Below the pieces are notes generated by a model. That model ran no database searches. It worked only from the letters and a program-made list of their open reading frames with translations, and was not told where the DNA came from. From Sphingomonadales bacterium EhC05 (lineage in GTDB: Bacteria; Pseudomonadota; Alphaproteobacteria; Sphingomonadales; Sphingomonadaceae): DNA of 64,000 nucleotides. The stretch is taken from positions 1-64,000 of the forward strand of contig LXYP01000067.1 of NCBI GenBank assembly GCA_001650955.1, in the 5' to 3' direction. The translations under genes and the position numbers were made by a program. Below, piece after piece: positions 1 through 8,424 of the stretch (positions are counted from its first letter, which is position 1; every line of letters begins with the position of its first letter).

Positions 1-219
1 CTGGCCGCCCGCATCTTCGCCCATCGGCACGGCAAGGGTTCAGGGTTTACCAGAAAATATAGGGTAACAAGGCTGGTTCATATCGAACCGTTCGCCGATA
101 TCCGCGATGCCATTACTCGCGAAAAGGCGCTCAAAAAATGGAACCGTGGTTGGAAATTGCGTTTGATTGAGGAGAGCAATCCGGACTGGGATGATCTGTT
201 CGAGACACTCAACGGATGA
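1..219 (+). CDS. GIY-YIG family endonuclease, C-terminal part (5' end outside window)
   Basis: The reading frame is open from the first base and ends at TGA 217-219, giving the last 72 residues of a small GIY-YIG nuclease of the UPF0213/YhbQ kind. The visible part has the family pattern after the catalytic motif: an AARIFAHRHGKGSGFT stretch, a conserved RVTRLVHIEP segment, the helix with REKALKKWNR, and the closing ESNPDWDDL. The catalytic GIY and YIG strands lie upstream of the window. Such proteins are usually about 90-110 residues, so roughly a quarter is missing. In many proteobacteria these genes sit among short intergenic repeats, and a repeat pair follows here at 247-317. The cellular role of the family is not settled. 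Confidence 0.85.
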   Translation: MAARIFAHRHGKGSGFTRKYRVTRLVHIEPFADIRDAITREKALKKWNRGWKLRLIEESNPDWDDLFETLNG

Positions 220-246
220 CAGGATCGGAAGCGAGCGCCAACTAGA

Positions 247-317
247 TCCCCACCTTCGCGGGAATGACAAGTGAAGGATGATCGCAAGACTCTCTGTCAT
301 TCCCGCGCAGGCGGGAA
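247..317. repeat. Inverted pair of short GC-rich intergenic repeats
   Basis: Two copies of a 23-base unit lie in inverted orientation at 247-269 and 295-317. They share the core CGCGGGAATGACA read inward, and the outer parts (CCCACCTT versus CCCGCCTG) differ at a few places. The arms are 25 bases apart and could fold into one long hairpin. The unit resembles the widespread 'tcccgcctgcgcgggaatgac' type of repeat seen between genes in many proteobacteria. It separates the GIY-YIG gene from the convergent SUKH-like gene and may also act as a terminator. No function can be read from the sequence. Confidence 0.8.
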
Positions 318-353
318 GCCAGTTGGAACAGGCCATAATTACAATCGCTCAGA

Positions 354-824
354 TCAGCTTAGCGCGTCCACGTCAGTGAGCGCCATATCGACAAACGCAT
401 CAAAGCTATCGGCAACGAACCTATCGTTCCCATCGATCACAACTACTTTCCCGTAGTTAGGACCAACGTCACAGCAAATCGCCCATGCCCAACACCAAAT
501 CAAATAGTCGGCAAAAAACAGATATTTTGGTGCGGATTCTGCAATTTCAGGATTATTTATCTCGTGCTCATACTCATCAGGAATGTTCTTGATCCGGTCA
601 ATGGGCCACCAATCGAAATAGTCATTGTCCATAAGATCAGTGCCCGAGCCCGGCACTGCTTTCAGAAGATACTCTTTAAAGTCGAGTGGAATAGAAATTG
701 AATATCGTTTCTCAAGATTCTCTACCGAAGTCTGACATGCTCCGCCATATTGCCTTCCGTCAGGCGAATTGAACCACCGCAATTGCTGTTTTTTCCACCC
801 AACATATCTGTCAGATACACCCAT
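354..824 (-). CDS. SMI1/KNR4 (SUKH)-like protein
   Basis: A 156-residue soluble protein with the pattern of the SUKH fold: a short N-terminal lead, then an amphipathic helix (SVENLEKRYSISIPLDFKEYLL, residues about 44-65) followed by acidic and aromatic strands (DYFDWWPIDRI) and a C-terminal helix (SFDAFVDMAL). SUKH proteins often act as immunity proteins against contact-dependent toxins or as scaffold proteins. No toxin gene is visible next to it, so an orphan immunity role is only an inference. Its start codon overlaps the nadA stop by one base (TAATG), which suggests translational coupling. Its base composition is clearly more AT-rich than its neighbours, suggesting recent acquisition. Family assignment is by pattern only. 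Confidence 0.6.
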   Translation of the reverse strand: MGVSDRYVGWKKQQLRWFNSPDGRQYGGACQTSVENLEKRYSISIPLDFKEYLLKAVPGSGTDLMDNDYFDWWPIDRIKNIPDEYEHEINNPEIAESAPKYLFFADYLIWCWAWAICCDVGPNYGKVVVIDGNDRFVADSFDAFVDMALTDVDALS

Positions 825-1855
825 TAGTCCTCATGCGCCAAATCAGTCGGTCCTAAGTCCCCCTGCCCGACCGTCGCGCTCGCCATGTCCATCATCCGGT
901 CGATCGACTTGCGCGCCTGCAGACGGAGCTCCTCGTCCATTTCGATGCGCGGTTCCAGATCGCGCAGCGCGATATAGAGCTTCTCCATCGTATTGAGCGC
1001 CATATAGGGGCAGATATTGCAATTGCAGTTGCCGTCCGCGCCGGGCGCGCCGATGAAATTCTTTTCCGGCACCGCTTTTTCCATCTGGTGAATGATATGC
1101 GGTTCGGTCGCGATGATGATCGTATCGCCTTCAAATTCCTTCGCATATTTCAAGATCGCGCTAGTCGAACCGACCATGTCGGCGTGGTCGACGATATAGG
1201 ATGGGCATTCGGGATGCGCCGCGACCGGGGCCTCGGGATGCTTGGCCTTGAGCTTGAGCAATTCGGTCTCGCTAAACGCTTCATGGACGATGCAGACACC
1301 GGGCCAGAGCAGCATGTCGCGGCCGGTCTGACGCGCAATATAGCCGCCGAGATGCTTGTCCGGGCCAAAGATGATCTTCTGGTCGAGCGGAATTTGCGAG
1401 AGGATATGCTCTGCGGAGGAACTGGTGACGATGATGTCGGACAGCGCCTTCACCTCGGCCGAGCAGTTAATGTAAGTCAGCGCGATATGGTCGGGATGTG
1501 CGTCGCGAAACGCCTTGAACTTGTCTGGAGGGCAGGAGTCTTCCAATGAACAACCGGCATCAAGATCTGGTAATACAACGATTTTTTCGGGCGACAGGAT
1601 TTTCGCTGTCTCGGCCATGAATTTCACCCCGCAAAAGGCGATCACATCTGCATCAGTTTCCGCAGCTTTCCGGGATAACTCAAGGGAATCACCGACAAAA
1701 TCGGCAATATCCTGAATTTCCGGCTTCTGATAATAATGAGCGAGGATGATCGCATTGCGTTCTGTTTTCAGTCGCTTGATTTCTTCAACCACATCAACCC
1801 CGGCCAAGCTGCCACCAATTCCACCACGTGCGTCCATTTTCACTTCCTTATTCAA
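824..1855 (-). CDS. nadA: Quinolinate synthase A
   Basis: A 343-residue cytosolic [4Fe-4S] enzyme that condenses iminoaspartate with dihydroxyacetone phosphate to quinolinate, in de novo NAD synthesis. Recognisable NadA segments are AIILAHYYQKPEIQDIADFVGDSL near residue 35, FCGVKFMAETAKIL, YINCSAEVKALSD, the HPECP segment and the C-terminal NCNCNICPYMALN. The conserved cluster cysteines come from the FCGVKF, NCSAEV/HPECP and CNICPYM regions. Length is normal for the family. No nadB or nadC is next to it in the window. An inverted repeat lies just upstream and the SUKH-like gene is coupled at its 3' end. Confidence 0.97.
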   Translation of the reverse strand: MNKEVKMDARGGIGGSLAGVDVVEEIKRLKTERNAIILAHYYQKPEIQDIADFVGDSLELSRKAAETDADVIAFCGVKFMAETAKILSPEKIVVLPDLDAGCSLEDSCPPDKFKAFRDAHPDHIALTYINCSAEVKALSDIIVTSSSAEHILSQIPLDQKIIFGPDKHLGGYIARQTGRDMLLWPGVCIVHEAFSETELLKLKAKHPEAPVAAHPECPSYIVDHADMVGSTSAILKYAKEFEGDTIIIATEPHIIHQMEKAVPEKNFIGAPGADGNCNCNICPYMALNTMEKLYIALRDLEPRIEMDEELRLQARKSIDRMMDMASATVGQGDLGPTDLAHED

Positions 1856-1860
1856 ACTCC

Positions 1861-1920
1861 GTTCGCCCTGAGCGCGTCGAAGCCAGATGCTTAAGACCCT
1901 TCGGCGAGCTCAGGGCGAAC
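1861..1920. repeat. Inverted repeat of the GTTCGCCCTGAGC...TCGAAG family
   Basis: Arms at 1861-1882 and 1899-1920 are 22 bases each with two mismatches. They share GTTCGCCCTGAGC at the outer end and CGAAG at the inner end, with a 16-base loop. A second copy of the same family is at 16265-16333. Location is between the divergently oriented nadA and the acyl-CoA synthetase gene. This is a well-known dispersed hairpin of sphingomonad and related genomes. A regulatory role is not shown. Confidence 0.85.
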
Positions 1921-2063
1921 GGGAGATAATTGCCTGACAGACATTGACCATCTATCGCCTTCCCCATTCATATAGGAAGCAAATGTGCATTTGTCTTGTC
2001 CTGAACCTGCCAATTTGCGTAAAACCCTGTCCAGGTCGTTTAGAACCATGGGAGAATATGCCG

Positions 2064-3680
2064 ATGTATCAGGTCCAGCTCGAAGAATCCTATTTCCCGG
2101 CGCAGGCCAATACGCCCTATCGCGAAATGACCATCGCGCAGGTGCTGCGCGAGCAAGCCGAACGGATCGGTGATCAGAAGGCGTTGCGCGAGTTGCTCGA
2201 TGATGGGGAGATCGGGCGCGAATGGACATTTTCTGAACTTTTGACCGATGCCGAGAAAATGGGACGCGCCCTTGCCTCCCGGCACGCAGCCGGCGCGCGC
2301 ATCGGAATTTTCGCGAGCAATTGCCCCGAATGGGTATTGATCGAATATGGCGCCGCGCTGGCGGGATTGACGCTGGTCACGATCAATCCATCATTCACAG
2401 CCCGCGAAGTAAAATATGTGCTGGAACAATCCGGTGCCGAGGCCATCTATTATCTGCCGATCGTTCGGGGTTCCGAACTGAAACCGATTGTCGACGCCGC
2501 CTGCGAGGACCTTGCGACAGTGACAAGCCGTATTCCGATCTCCGATCCTGCCGCCTTGTTCGACGGCAGCGACAGTGGCGAATTACGCGAGACCCAGCCA
2601 TTTGATATCGTCCAGATCCAATATACATCCGGCACGACCGGATTTCCCAAAGGCGTGCTGCTCCACCAGCAGGGGCTGTTGCAAAGCAATTTTGACGTAT
2701 TCCAGCGGATCGGGGTCCAGGAGGGCGAGACTTTCGTCTGCCCCTTCCCGCTTTTCCATACAGCTGGCGGCGCGGTCAGCGTCCTGGGCAGCCTGACCAC
2801 CGGAGTCACGCTGATCCTCGTTTCCAATTTCGATCCCGCCGCTATCGTCAAGGCCATCGAACGCGAGCGCCCGGAAGTTTTGGGCGGTGTGGCGACCATG
2901 TATGTCGCGATCATCGAGGCCGCGCGCGCGATGGGAGCCGATTGCTCGTCGGTCCGTCGCAACGTCAGCGGTGGCGCTCTGGTCGCTCCCGAACTGGTGC
3001 GTGCCGGCCGCGAAATTTTCGGCTCACCCATTCTTATCGTCTATGGTCAGACCGAATCTTCACCGGGCATCACCCATACTTGGCCAACCGACAGCGAGGA
3101 AGATTTGACCCAGACCATCGGCCAGCCACTGGCGCATATGGAAGTATCGATCCGCGATACCGGTGATAACTCGGTCTGTCCGATTGACGCACAGGGCGAA
3201 ATCTGTGTTCGCGGCTATCACGTGATGGACGGCTATAACAATAATCCCGAGGCAACTGCAGACGCGGTTGACGGCGAGGGATGGCTCCATACCGGCGATC
3301 TCGGCAAAATGGATGCACGCGGCTATTGCCGGATTACCGGTCGGGTCAAGGAGATGATCATTCGCGGCGGGGAGAATCTATTTCCCGCCGAAATCGAGGC
3401 GGCGATGCTCGAACATCCAATGGTCGCGGAGGTCGCCGTCGCCGGTGTCGCCGATGAGAAATGGGGCGAGCTTGTCGCCTGTTTCATCCGCGCCGCAGAG
3501 GGAGAAAAACCGACCGTCGGCGAGTTACGGGCTTTCATCCGCGAGCGGCTGTCGCCACAAAAAACGCCCGCTTATTGGGTGTGGGTCAACGAATGGCCGA
3601 TGACCGGGTCTGGGAAGATCCAGAAATTCGAATTGGCAAAAGCTTTTGAACGCGGCGAATTTGAAGAGCAGATGGCCTAG
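2064..3680 (+). CDS. AMP-dependent acyl-CoA synthetase (fatty-acid CoA ligase family)
   Basis: A member of the ANL adenylating superfamily that would activate a carboxylic acid to its acyl-AMP and then its CoA thioester. The P-loop-like motif YTSGTTGFPKG lies near residue 190. It is followed by the A5 motif YGQTESSPG, the A7 motif GWLHTGDLG and the C-terminal hinge/lysine region (GRVKEMIIRGGENLFP ... TGSGKIQKF). The closest named group is medium/long-chain fatty-acyl-CoA synthases, but the substrate cannot be told from sequence. The frame is open from 1944. I chose ATG 2064 because GGGAGA lies 8 bases upstream; ATG 2058 is also possible but has only 3 bases of spacing. Length from 2064 is 538 residues, normal for the family. 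Confidence 0.9.
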   Translation: MYQVQLEESYFPAQANTPYREMTIAQVLREQAERIGDQKALRELLDDGEIGREWTFSELLTDAEKMGRALASRHAAGARIGIFASNCPEWVLIEYGAALAGLTLVTINPSFTAREVKYVLEQSGAEAIYYLPIVRGSELKPIVDAACEDLATVTSRIPISDPAALFDGSDSGELRETQPFDIVQIQYTSGTTGFPKGVLLHQQGLLQSNFDVFQRIGVQEGETFVCPFPLFHTAGGAVSVLGSLTTGVTLILVSNFDPAAIVKAIERERPEVLGGVATMYVAIIEAARAMGADCSSVRRNVSGGALVAPELVRAGREIFGSPILIVYGQTESSPGITHTWPTDSEEDLTQTIGQPLAHMEVSIRDTGDNSVCPIDAQGEICVRGYHVMDGYNNNPEATADAVDGEGWLHTGDLGKMDARGYCRITGRVKEMIIRGGENLFPAEIEAAMLEHPMVAEVAVAGVADEKWGELVACFIRAAEGEKPTVGELRAFIRERLSPQKTPAYWVWVNEWPMTGSGKIQKFELAKAFERGEFEEQMA

Positions 3681-3700
3681 CCGGAGACCGACTATTTCGT

Positions 3701-4843
3701 CTATTCATCGATCCGGAATTTGACAATCCGGCTGGTCACTTGCTGCGCGGCGTCCATGCCGCCCAGAATATAATAATCTTCACCGACTTTGGCGAGGCTG
3801 CGATGATCCATGCTCGGCACGGCTAGCCGTCCCAGTTCCACCCATCTGTCGCTTTTCAGATCATAGGCAAAAAAACTATCCGATGGATTGGCGGGCTCTC
3901 CGTCATAGCCAATACCATCATAATTATAGGGATTGTCGGCGCCGCCCGCAAAAATGATCCGCTGGCCAGCCTCGTCGCCGATAGCCGCCATCCGGTATCG
4001 AGCCAAACCAGGATGGGCGTCGACTCCGCGCCAGCTGATCTGCGTAGGATTTTCAGGGTCTATATCGCCGCGCCAGGTCAGCTCGGCCGCGACAAATTTG
4101 CGCCTGCCGTCAGCAAAAATGGAAGCAACACCGTCAGTGACGATGATGTTGTCGCCCGATATCCCGCCGGCATGGCCAAATACCGCCGTACCGGGATAGG
4201 GAGTCGCCTCGGTCCACGCGCCGGTCTGAACATCAAACATCTGCACCGTGCTGACATTGGCTTCATCATGCCAGCCGGAAATCAGGTAGATGAAGCGATC
4301 CTGATAGGGCACGGCGAGCGTGTCATCGACCGGGGTCGGCATGTCGGCCTGCTGCGCATAGGTCCCCGTCGACGGATCAAAGGCAAAAACCTCCGGCGTC
4401 GAGAGTTCATCGCCATTTTCGGCAACCGTATAGCCGCCGAAAATATAGATTTTTCCAGCCACGGTGACCGCTACACTGGCGAGCCGTCCATCCGGGACGG
4501 GCACGGAAGCGATCGTCTGGCAGATTTCCGTCGCGATGACGCAGGCATAAGCGGCATTGCTGCTATCCTGCCACGTCTTTCCCGATTTCAGACCATTGAA
4601 ACTATATAGAGTCGGTCCATCGGGACCGTCTGCCACGGCCACTGCATTATTGCTGATCGGCTCGGGCAAGGCAAAGTCGAGGGTCGAGGATATTGGTTCG
4701 GGCGTTGCCGTCCGTTCGCATCCGGTCAGCGCAAGTCCCGCAGCAATCCAGATTCCGCAGCGGACATGACGCCGCCCGGATGTCATGGCCAGGACGGATC
4801 CAACAGTCTTCTTCTGCACGTGATCCCATGCTGCAAATGTCAT
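3701..4843 (-). CDS. Kelch-repeat lipoprotein
   Basis: About 380 residues, predicted to be exported. A hydrophobic stretch ending LALTGC gives a lipobox, with Cys at about residue 42, so the mature protein would be lipid-anchored. The rest has the spacing of Kelch beta-propeller blades: YSFNG, IYIFGGYT, FIYLISGWHD, RIIFAGGAD and DYYILGGMDA each begin a blade containing WxE/W or Y-T-x-P patterns. Propellers of this kind are usually binding modules, and no catalytic residues can be named. The start at 4843 overlaps the upstream stop as ATGA. A shorter start at 4786 would give a more typical signal peptide but lacks a clear ribosome site. It is the last gene of a three-gene overlapped unit with the DUF4230 and MBL proteins. 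Confidence 0.8.
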   Translation of the reverse strand: MTFAAWDHVQKKTVGSVLAMTSGRRHVRCGIWIAAGLALTGCERTATPEPISSTLDFALPEPISNNAVAVADGPDGPTLYSFNGLKSGKTWQDSSNAAYACVIATEICQTIASVPVPDGRLASVAVTVAGKIYIFGGYTVAENGDELSTPEVFAFDPSTGTYAQQADMPTPVDDTLAVPYQDRFIYLISGWHDEANVSTVQMFDVQTGAWTEATPYPGTAVFGHAGGISGDNIIVTDGVASIFADGRRKFVAAELTWRGDIDPENPTQISWRGVDAHPGLARYRMAAIGDEAGQRIIFAGGADNPYNYDGIGYDGEPANPSDSFFAYDLKSDRWVELGRLAVPSMDHRSLAKVGEDYYILGGMDAAQQVTSRIVKFRIDE

Positions 4844-5556
4844 TCGGTCGTTGCCTTTTTCTGCTGCTGTTCTGCCAGAACCTCGTTGATCGGCCGCGAA
4901 TAATCCCATCGTTCGGTATAGCCGCTGCGCTCATAAGGGAAAAAAGCGTCGACCTTCGCCGCTATGCCAGAGGCCTGTAGCGGAACTGTAAAATTGTGGC
5001 GGACCGCCTGGCGGGCAGCTTCGCGCGCCAGCTTCATTTGCAACGGATTCTGGGCTTGCTTGACCAGCGCATCGACGCCCTTTTTGCGGTTCGCCTGATC
5101 CAGGATATTATCCGCGTCGGTCAAGGCGATCAGGATACCGCCATCATCATAGGTCTGAATCTGCTCCATATGCACCTCAGGTCGCGCAATTTCGATTGCG
5201 GGCATTTCGACGTAAAGCGTATTGTCGCTGGCATCCCAGCGGACATCCTTGGCACCAAGCTTGGCCAGATCAAGCTCATAGCGCACGGTCCCGGGCATGA
5301 TCAGCGTCTTGCGAGCGGACAGGCCGAGCTTGTTCAGCGTCGATGTGACCGTCGCATTATAGCTCGCCGAAAATACCGTCAGCCGATTTTGTTGCTGCAT
5401 GTTGCTCAGGCTGGCATTGGCAATGGTCACTGGATCGGGGCTGATGCTGCTTTCGACGCGAGAGAAGAGCAGCCATATCAGGGCGCCAAGCAGGATCAGA
5501 ATTCCGCTGACCACGGCCACAGGGAGCCAAAGGCGCCGCAAGACCTGATCGTTCAT
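4840..5556 (-). CDS. DUF4230 family membrane-anchored protein
   Basis: A 238-residue protein with one N-terminal membrane helix (about residues 10-30, LWLPVAVVSGILILLGALIWLLF) and a long extracytoplasmic domain. The domain matches the DUF4230 pattern: an LTVFSASYNATVTS strand, a MPGTVRYELDLAKL segment, the VRWDASDNTLYVEMPAIEI block and a C-terminal helix with LAREAARQAV. The function of DUF4230 is unknown. Both ends overlap neighbours by ATGA, with the MBL hydrolase upstream and the Kelch lipoprotein downstream. This indicates one transcript and coupled translation, and suggests that the two envelope proteins work together. Confidence 0.85.
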   Translation of the reverse strand: MNDQVLRRLWLPVAVVSGILILLGALIWLLFSRVESSISPDPVTIANASLSNMQQQNRLTVFSASYNATVTSTLNKLGLSARKTLIMPGTVRYELDLAKLGAKDVRWDASDNTLYVEMPAIEIARPEVHMEQIQTYDDGGILIALTDADNILDQANRKKGVDALVKQAQNPLQMKLAREAARQAVRHNFTVPLQASGIAAKVDAFFPYERSGYTERWDYSRPINEVLAEQQQKKATTE

Positions 5557-6425
5557 CCCGCCATTGTCCAGACGTCACCCGACTGGGTGATAAGACCACG
5601 GCTTTTCAAATCGATCAGATGCGCCCGCACCGACTGGCCAGCAGCGCCGGTCAGGCGGGGATCGAGCCCCTTGTACATTTGGGGTACCATGTCGACGATC
5701 TCGGCCGGACTGGTTTCCAGCAATTTCAATATCTGGCGTTCCCGCTGCTTGCGGTGCCCCATCATGCCGCGCACCAGCTGGCGTGGGTTGGTCACCTTTT
5801 TGCCATGGGCGGGATAATAGACCTTGTCGTCGCGCTCGTAGAGCTTTTGCAGGCTCGCCATATAATCGGCCATATTGCCGTCCGGCGGCACAATGACGCT
5901 GGTTGACCAGGCCATCACATGATCGCCGGTGAACATCGCGCCTGATTCCTGCACCGAAAGGCAGAGATGGTTCGATGTATGGCCAGGTGTCGCCACCGCT
6001 TCGATGGTCCAGCCATCGCCGGTCACCGTCTCGCCATCTGTCAGCACCCGATCGGGCGCATAAAATTTGTCGAAACTTTCGTCGGAACGCGGGCCATCAT
6101 CGGCCAGCACCAAAGGCGCGCAGCCAATGATCGGCGCGCCGGTGCGGGCCGCCAGAGGCGCCGCTGCCGGACTATGATCGCGGTGGGTGTGGGTGCACAT
6201 GATCGCGCTGATCTGGGCCTCGCCAACCGCCGCGATGATCGCGTCAATATGCGAATCCAGGGCCGGGCCGGGATCAATCACCGCCCGGTCCGACTTGTCC
6301 CCCACAACATAGGTCTGCGTCCCGGTATATGTATAGGGACTGGGGTTGCCGGCGAGGACCCGCGCGACAAGAGGTTCCATCTGCTCGCACAGGCCAGTGG
6401 GATATTTTGAAGGGTCAAATTCCAT
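5553..6425 (-). CDS. MBL-fold metallo-hydrolase, LACTB2-like
   Basis: A 290-residue cytosolic metallo-beta-lactamase-fold hydrolase. The metal motif is HTHRDH (His79, His81, Asp83, His84), followed by GHTSNHLCL and a PAHGKKV segment near residue 200, so the binuclear zinc site is complete. The C-terminal 50 residues (VDMVPQMYKGLDPRLT...LKSRGLI) form the winged-helix domain found after the MBL domain in LACTB2-type proteins. Relatives include ribonucleases and thioester hydrolases, and the substrate here is unknown. It is the first gene of the overlapped unit with the DUF4230 and Kelch proteins. No signal peptide is seen. Confidence 0.9.
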   Translation of the reverse strand: MEFDPSKYPTGLCEQMEPLVARVLAGNPSPYTYTGTQTYVVGDKSDRAVIDPGPALDSHIDAIIAAVGEAQISAIMCTHTHRDHSPAAAPLAARTGAPIIGCAPLVLADDGPRSDESFDKFYAPDRVLTDGETVTGDGWTIEAVATPGHTSNHLCLSVQESGAMFTGDHVMAWSTSVIVPPDGNMADYMASLQKLYERDDKVYYPAHGKKVTNPRQLVRGMMGHRKQRERQILKLLETSPAEIVDMVPQMYKGLDPRLTGAAGQSVRAHLIDLKSRGLITQSGDVWTMAG

Positions 6426-6464
6426 GAGTCTGATGTGGCATATTCAGCCCATAAAACAACCATG

Positions 6465-6499
6465 AAAAAAGAGCGGCCCGAAAAACGGACCGCCCTTTT
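6465..6499 (-). terminator. Intrinsic terminator after the M56 protease gene
   Basis: Read on the minus strand, the sequence GGGCGGTCCG, a five-T loop, CGGGCCGCTC and then a run of six T form a GC-rich stem with a U-tract. It lies 27 bases beyond the M56 gene stop and ends transcription of the blaI-M56 pair before the MBL gene. A shorter T-run on the other side could make it weakly bidirectional. Confidence 0.8.
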
Positions 6500-6525
6500 G
6501 CTCGCTCATCACCGGTTTGTCCGGC

Positions 6526-8424
6526 TTATGTCATCGAGAGCTGTTTCTTCACTTTCGCAATGGAACGATCAAATTCGCGAATCTTTTTGGCCCGATCCGC
6601 TTTGCTGTCGTTGCATTTCACGGCCTCGGCACGGCCCTTTTTGAGGCCTTCCAACGCGACCTTGAGCAAGGCAACCTTGTCAATCTTGACTTCAAATCCA
6701 CCGCAGCCAGCAACCGCGGCCCAAGCCTGTCCGGAAAGGTCCGAGCGACCATTCATCGCGATTTTCTTGTTCATTGCGATACAATCAGGGCCGTTGATCT
6801 TGTTGCTGGTTGAATAGGAAATGGTCGACATAATCGCAGCTGGTTTGATGTCGAGCTGCGCTTCACGGGCAGCTGCTTTAGCTTCGCGCTGCGCTTCGCG
6901 AGCTGCGGCCTTGGCTTCCCGCTGGGCTTCCCGCAGAGCGCTCCGCGCTTCCCGCTTGGCTTCACGGATCGCGCTTCTGGCTTCGCGCTCGGCTTCACGG
7001 ACACTGCGTTCGGCTTCTCTTTGAGACTCCCGCATCTCCCATTGAGCTTCACGCCGCGCCTCCGCCTTCTCCTGCTCGAGTTCGCGCATTTCCATCTCGA
7101 TCTCGCGCTGTTCCTCTTTCATCTCACGCTGGTGCTCGGCCATTTCCAGTTCATGTTCGCGAAGCTCGGCATCCGCCTCAAGGCGCGATTCTTCTGCTTC
7201 TGCGACCATTTCACGGATATCCGCCTTGCTCAATTTCTTGTTGGTCCGCAGCACCACGGTCCGACCATTATGCTTGATCCGGTGGACATATTTCTTGTCC
7301 TTCTTGAAGTCCTTCGATCCGTGCAACATCGTGATATGGACTTCATCTCCTTCAGCCCAAGGCGCCACAGGTGCGGTCGGAGCAATCGCTGCCGCTGGTG
7401 CTTCAGGGAGATTCACCGATGAAGGAGCGACCGGAACGGCCGGAGCGATGGGCGCAACCGGCGCCAAAGGAACCGCCAGATCAACCGGATCAAGCTGCTC
7501 CGCATAGGTCACCGTTGCCGTCAGCGGCAATGCCATGAATGCGCCGATAGCGACCAGTCCGGATCCCAACCGGCGACGAAAAGATGATTTTTCCGCCTGC
7601 CCCAGCATTTTCAGCCGACCTTTGATCTTGTCCTTCTGATTCAGCGGACTCGCCAAGCCGAGCCGGTGACCAGATACAGATTTGGCAATGGTGCGGCCAT
7701 AGACAGCGCGGACATCATGCCCGCTCTGGGCCAGCACACGGGCATCGCAGGCCGTCTCCTGGTCTTGCCGAAATGCAATCCATGCAAACCAGGCCACAGG
7801 ATTGAACCAGTGGAGCGATAGAATGATCAGGCCAATGAAATTGGCGGCCAGATCACCGGATTCGTGATGGGCAATCTCATGCTCGAGCGCGAGTTCCCGC
7901 TCGCGCGGCGCATAGTCGCGGAAAAAATTGGTCGGCACTGCGATATATTTTTCAATCACGCCAAAGGCCAGAGGGCCACCGACAGCCGCGGTTTCCAATA
8001 TCTTGATATTGCCATGGCGACCGACCAGCCGGCCGTCCGCGACGATATCTTCCCGGAACTGCATATAGGAAGCCAATTTGCTGATGAAGAGCAAGCCGGC
8101 ACAACCCAACCACAGGATCAGCCCAATCAGCATCCAGTCAAGCGAAGCCAATGCACTGGAGCTGGCGGCTGCAGTGGAACCGCTCGTCAACAATTCCGCT
8201 CCTACGGGGCTGGGAATGAAAGTAGAAACATTCTCAACCGGCGCAGGTGCTTCGAGTGTCAAGGTCGGCATGAACAGACGGGCAACCGGCAAAATCCACA
8301 GAAGATAAGCGATATTCGGACCAAAAAAATGGCTGACCGGTTTGCGGAGGAGCAAGACAAGCGCCATCAAAATTGTCATCGACAACATGGTATCCCAGAC
8401 CCATTGGCTCATTTCACCGCTCAT
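6526..8424 (-). CDS. M56 (BlaR1-like) membrane metallopeptidase with long charged helix
   Basis: A 632-residue integral membrane protein. Membrane helices lie near residues 10-27, 37-53 and 95-117. A gluzincin motif HEIAH (182-186) sits in the sequence LALEHEIAHHESGD, with a further helix just after it and another near 280-300. This is the protease module of BlaR1/MecR1. The usual C-terminal penicillin-binding sensor is absent. Instead there is a Pro/Ala/Val-rich linker, a small domain near 345-400, a helix of about 125 residues rich in Glu, Arg and Ala, and a C-terminal domain of about 100 residues with paired cysteines. By family knowledge it should signal by cleaving the partner repressor encoded immediately upstream. 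The ligand is unlikely to be a beta-lactam. Start overlaps the repressor stop as ATGA. Confidence 0.88.
   Translation of the reverse strand: MSGEMSQWVWDTMLSMTILMALVLLLRKPVSHFFGPNIAYLLWILPVARLFMPTLTLEAPAPVENVSTFIPSPVGAELLTSGSTAAASSSALASLDWMLIGLILWLGCAGLLFISKLASYMQFREDIVADGRLVGRHGNIKILETAAVGGPLAFGVIEKYIAVPTNFFRDYAPRERELALEHEIAHHESGDLAANFIGLIILSLHWFNPVAWFAWIAFRQDQETACDARVLAQSGHDVRAVYGRTIAKSVSGHRLGLASPLNQKDKIKGRLKMLGQAEKSSFRRRLGSGLVAIGAFMALPLTATVTYAEQLDPVDLAVPLAPVAPIAPAVPVAPSSVNLPEAPAAAIAPTAPVAPWAEGDEVHITMLHGSKDFKKDKKYVHRIKHNGRTVVLRTNKKLSKADIREMVAEAEESRLEADAELREHELEMAEHQREMKEEQREIEMEMRELEQEKAEARREAQWEMRESQREAERSVREAEREARSAIREAKREARSALREAQREAKAAAREAQREAKAAAREAQLDIKPAAIMSTISYSTSNKINGPDCIAMNKKIAMNGRSDLSGQAWAAVAGCGGFEVKIDKVALLKVALEGLKKGRAEAVKCNDSKADRAKKIREFDRSIAKVKKQLSMT
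6860..7024 (-). repeat. 33-base coding tandem repeats (11-residue units REAxREAxxAx)
   Basis: Inside the M56 gene, four consecutive 33-base units (6860-6991) and a fifth partial one encode repeats of the form REA-x-REA-xx-A-x. Examples are REAQREAKAAA twice, REAKREARSAL and REAEREARSAI. An 11-residue period is the hendecad of right-handed coiled coils or long single alpha-helices. The DNA units differ at several bases, so the array is not recent. Confidence 0.85.

Noticed and set aside
4996-5817. 273-residue frame on the plus strand
   Set aside because: Antisense to DUF4230 and MBL genes.
6526-8424. Beta-lactam resistance operon
   Set aside because: The M56 protein lacks the penicillin-binding domain and no beta-lactamase gene is adjacent, so the family names should not be read as resistance.
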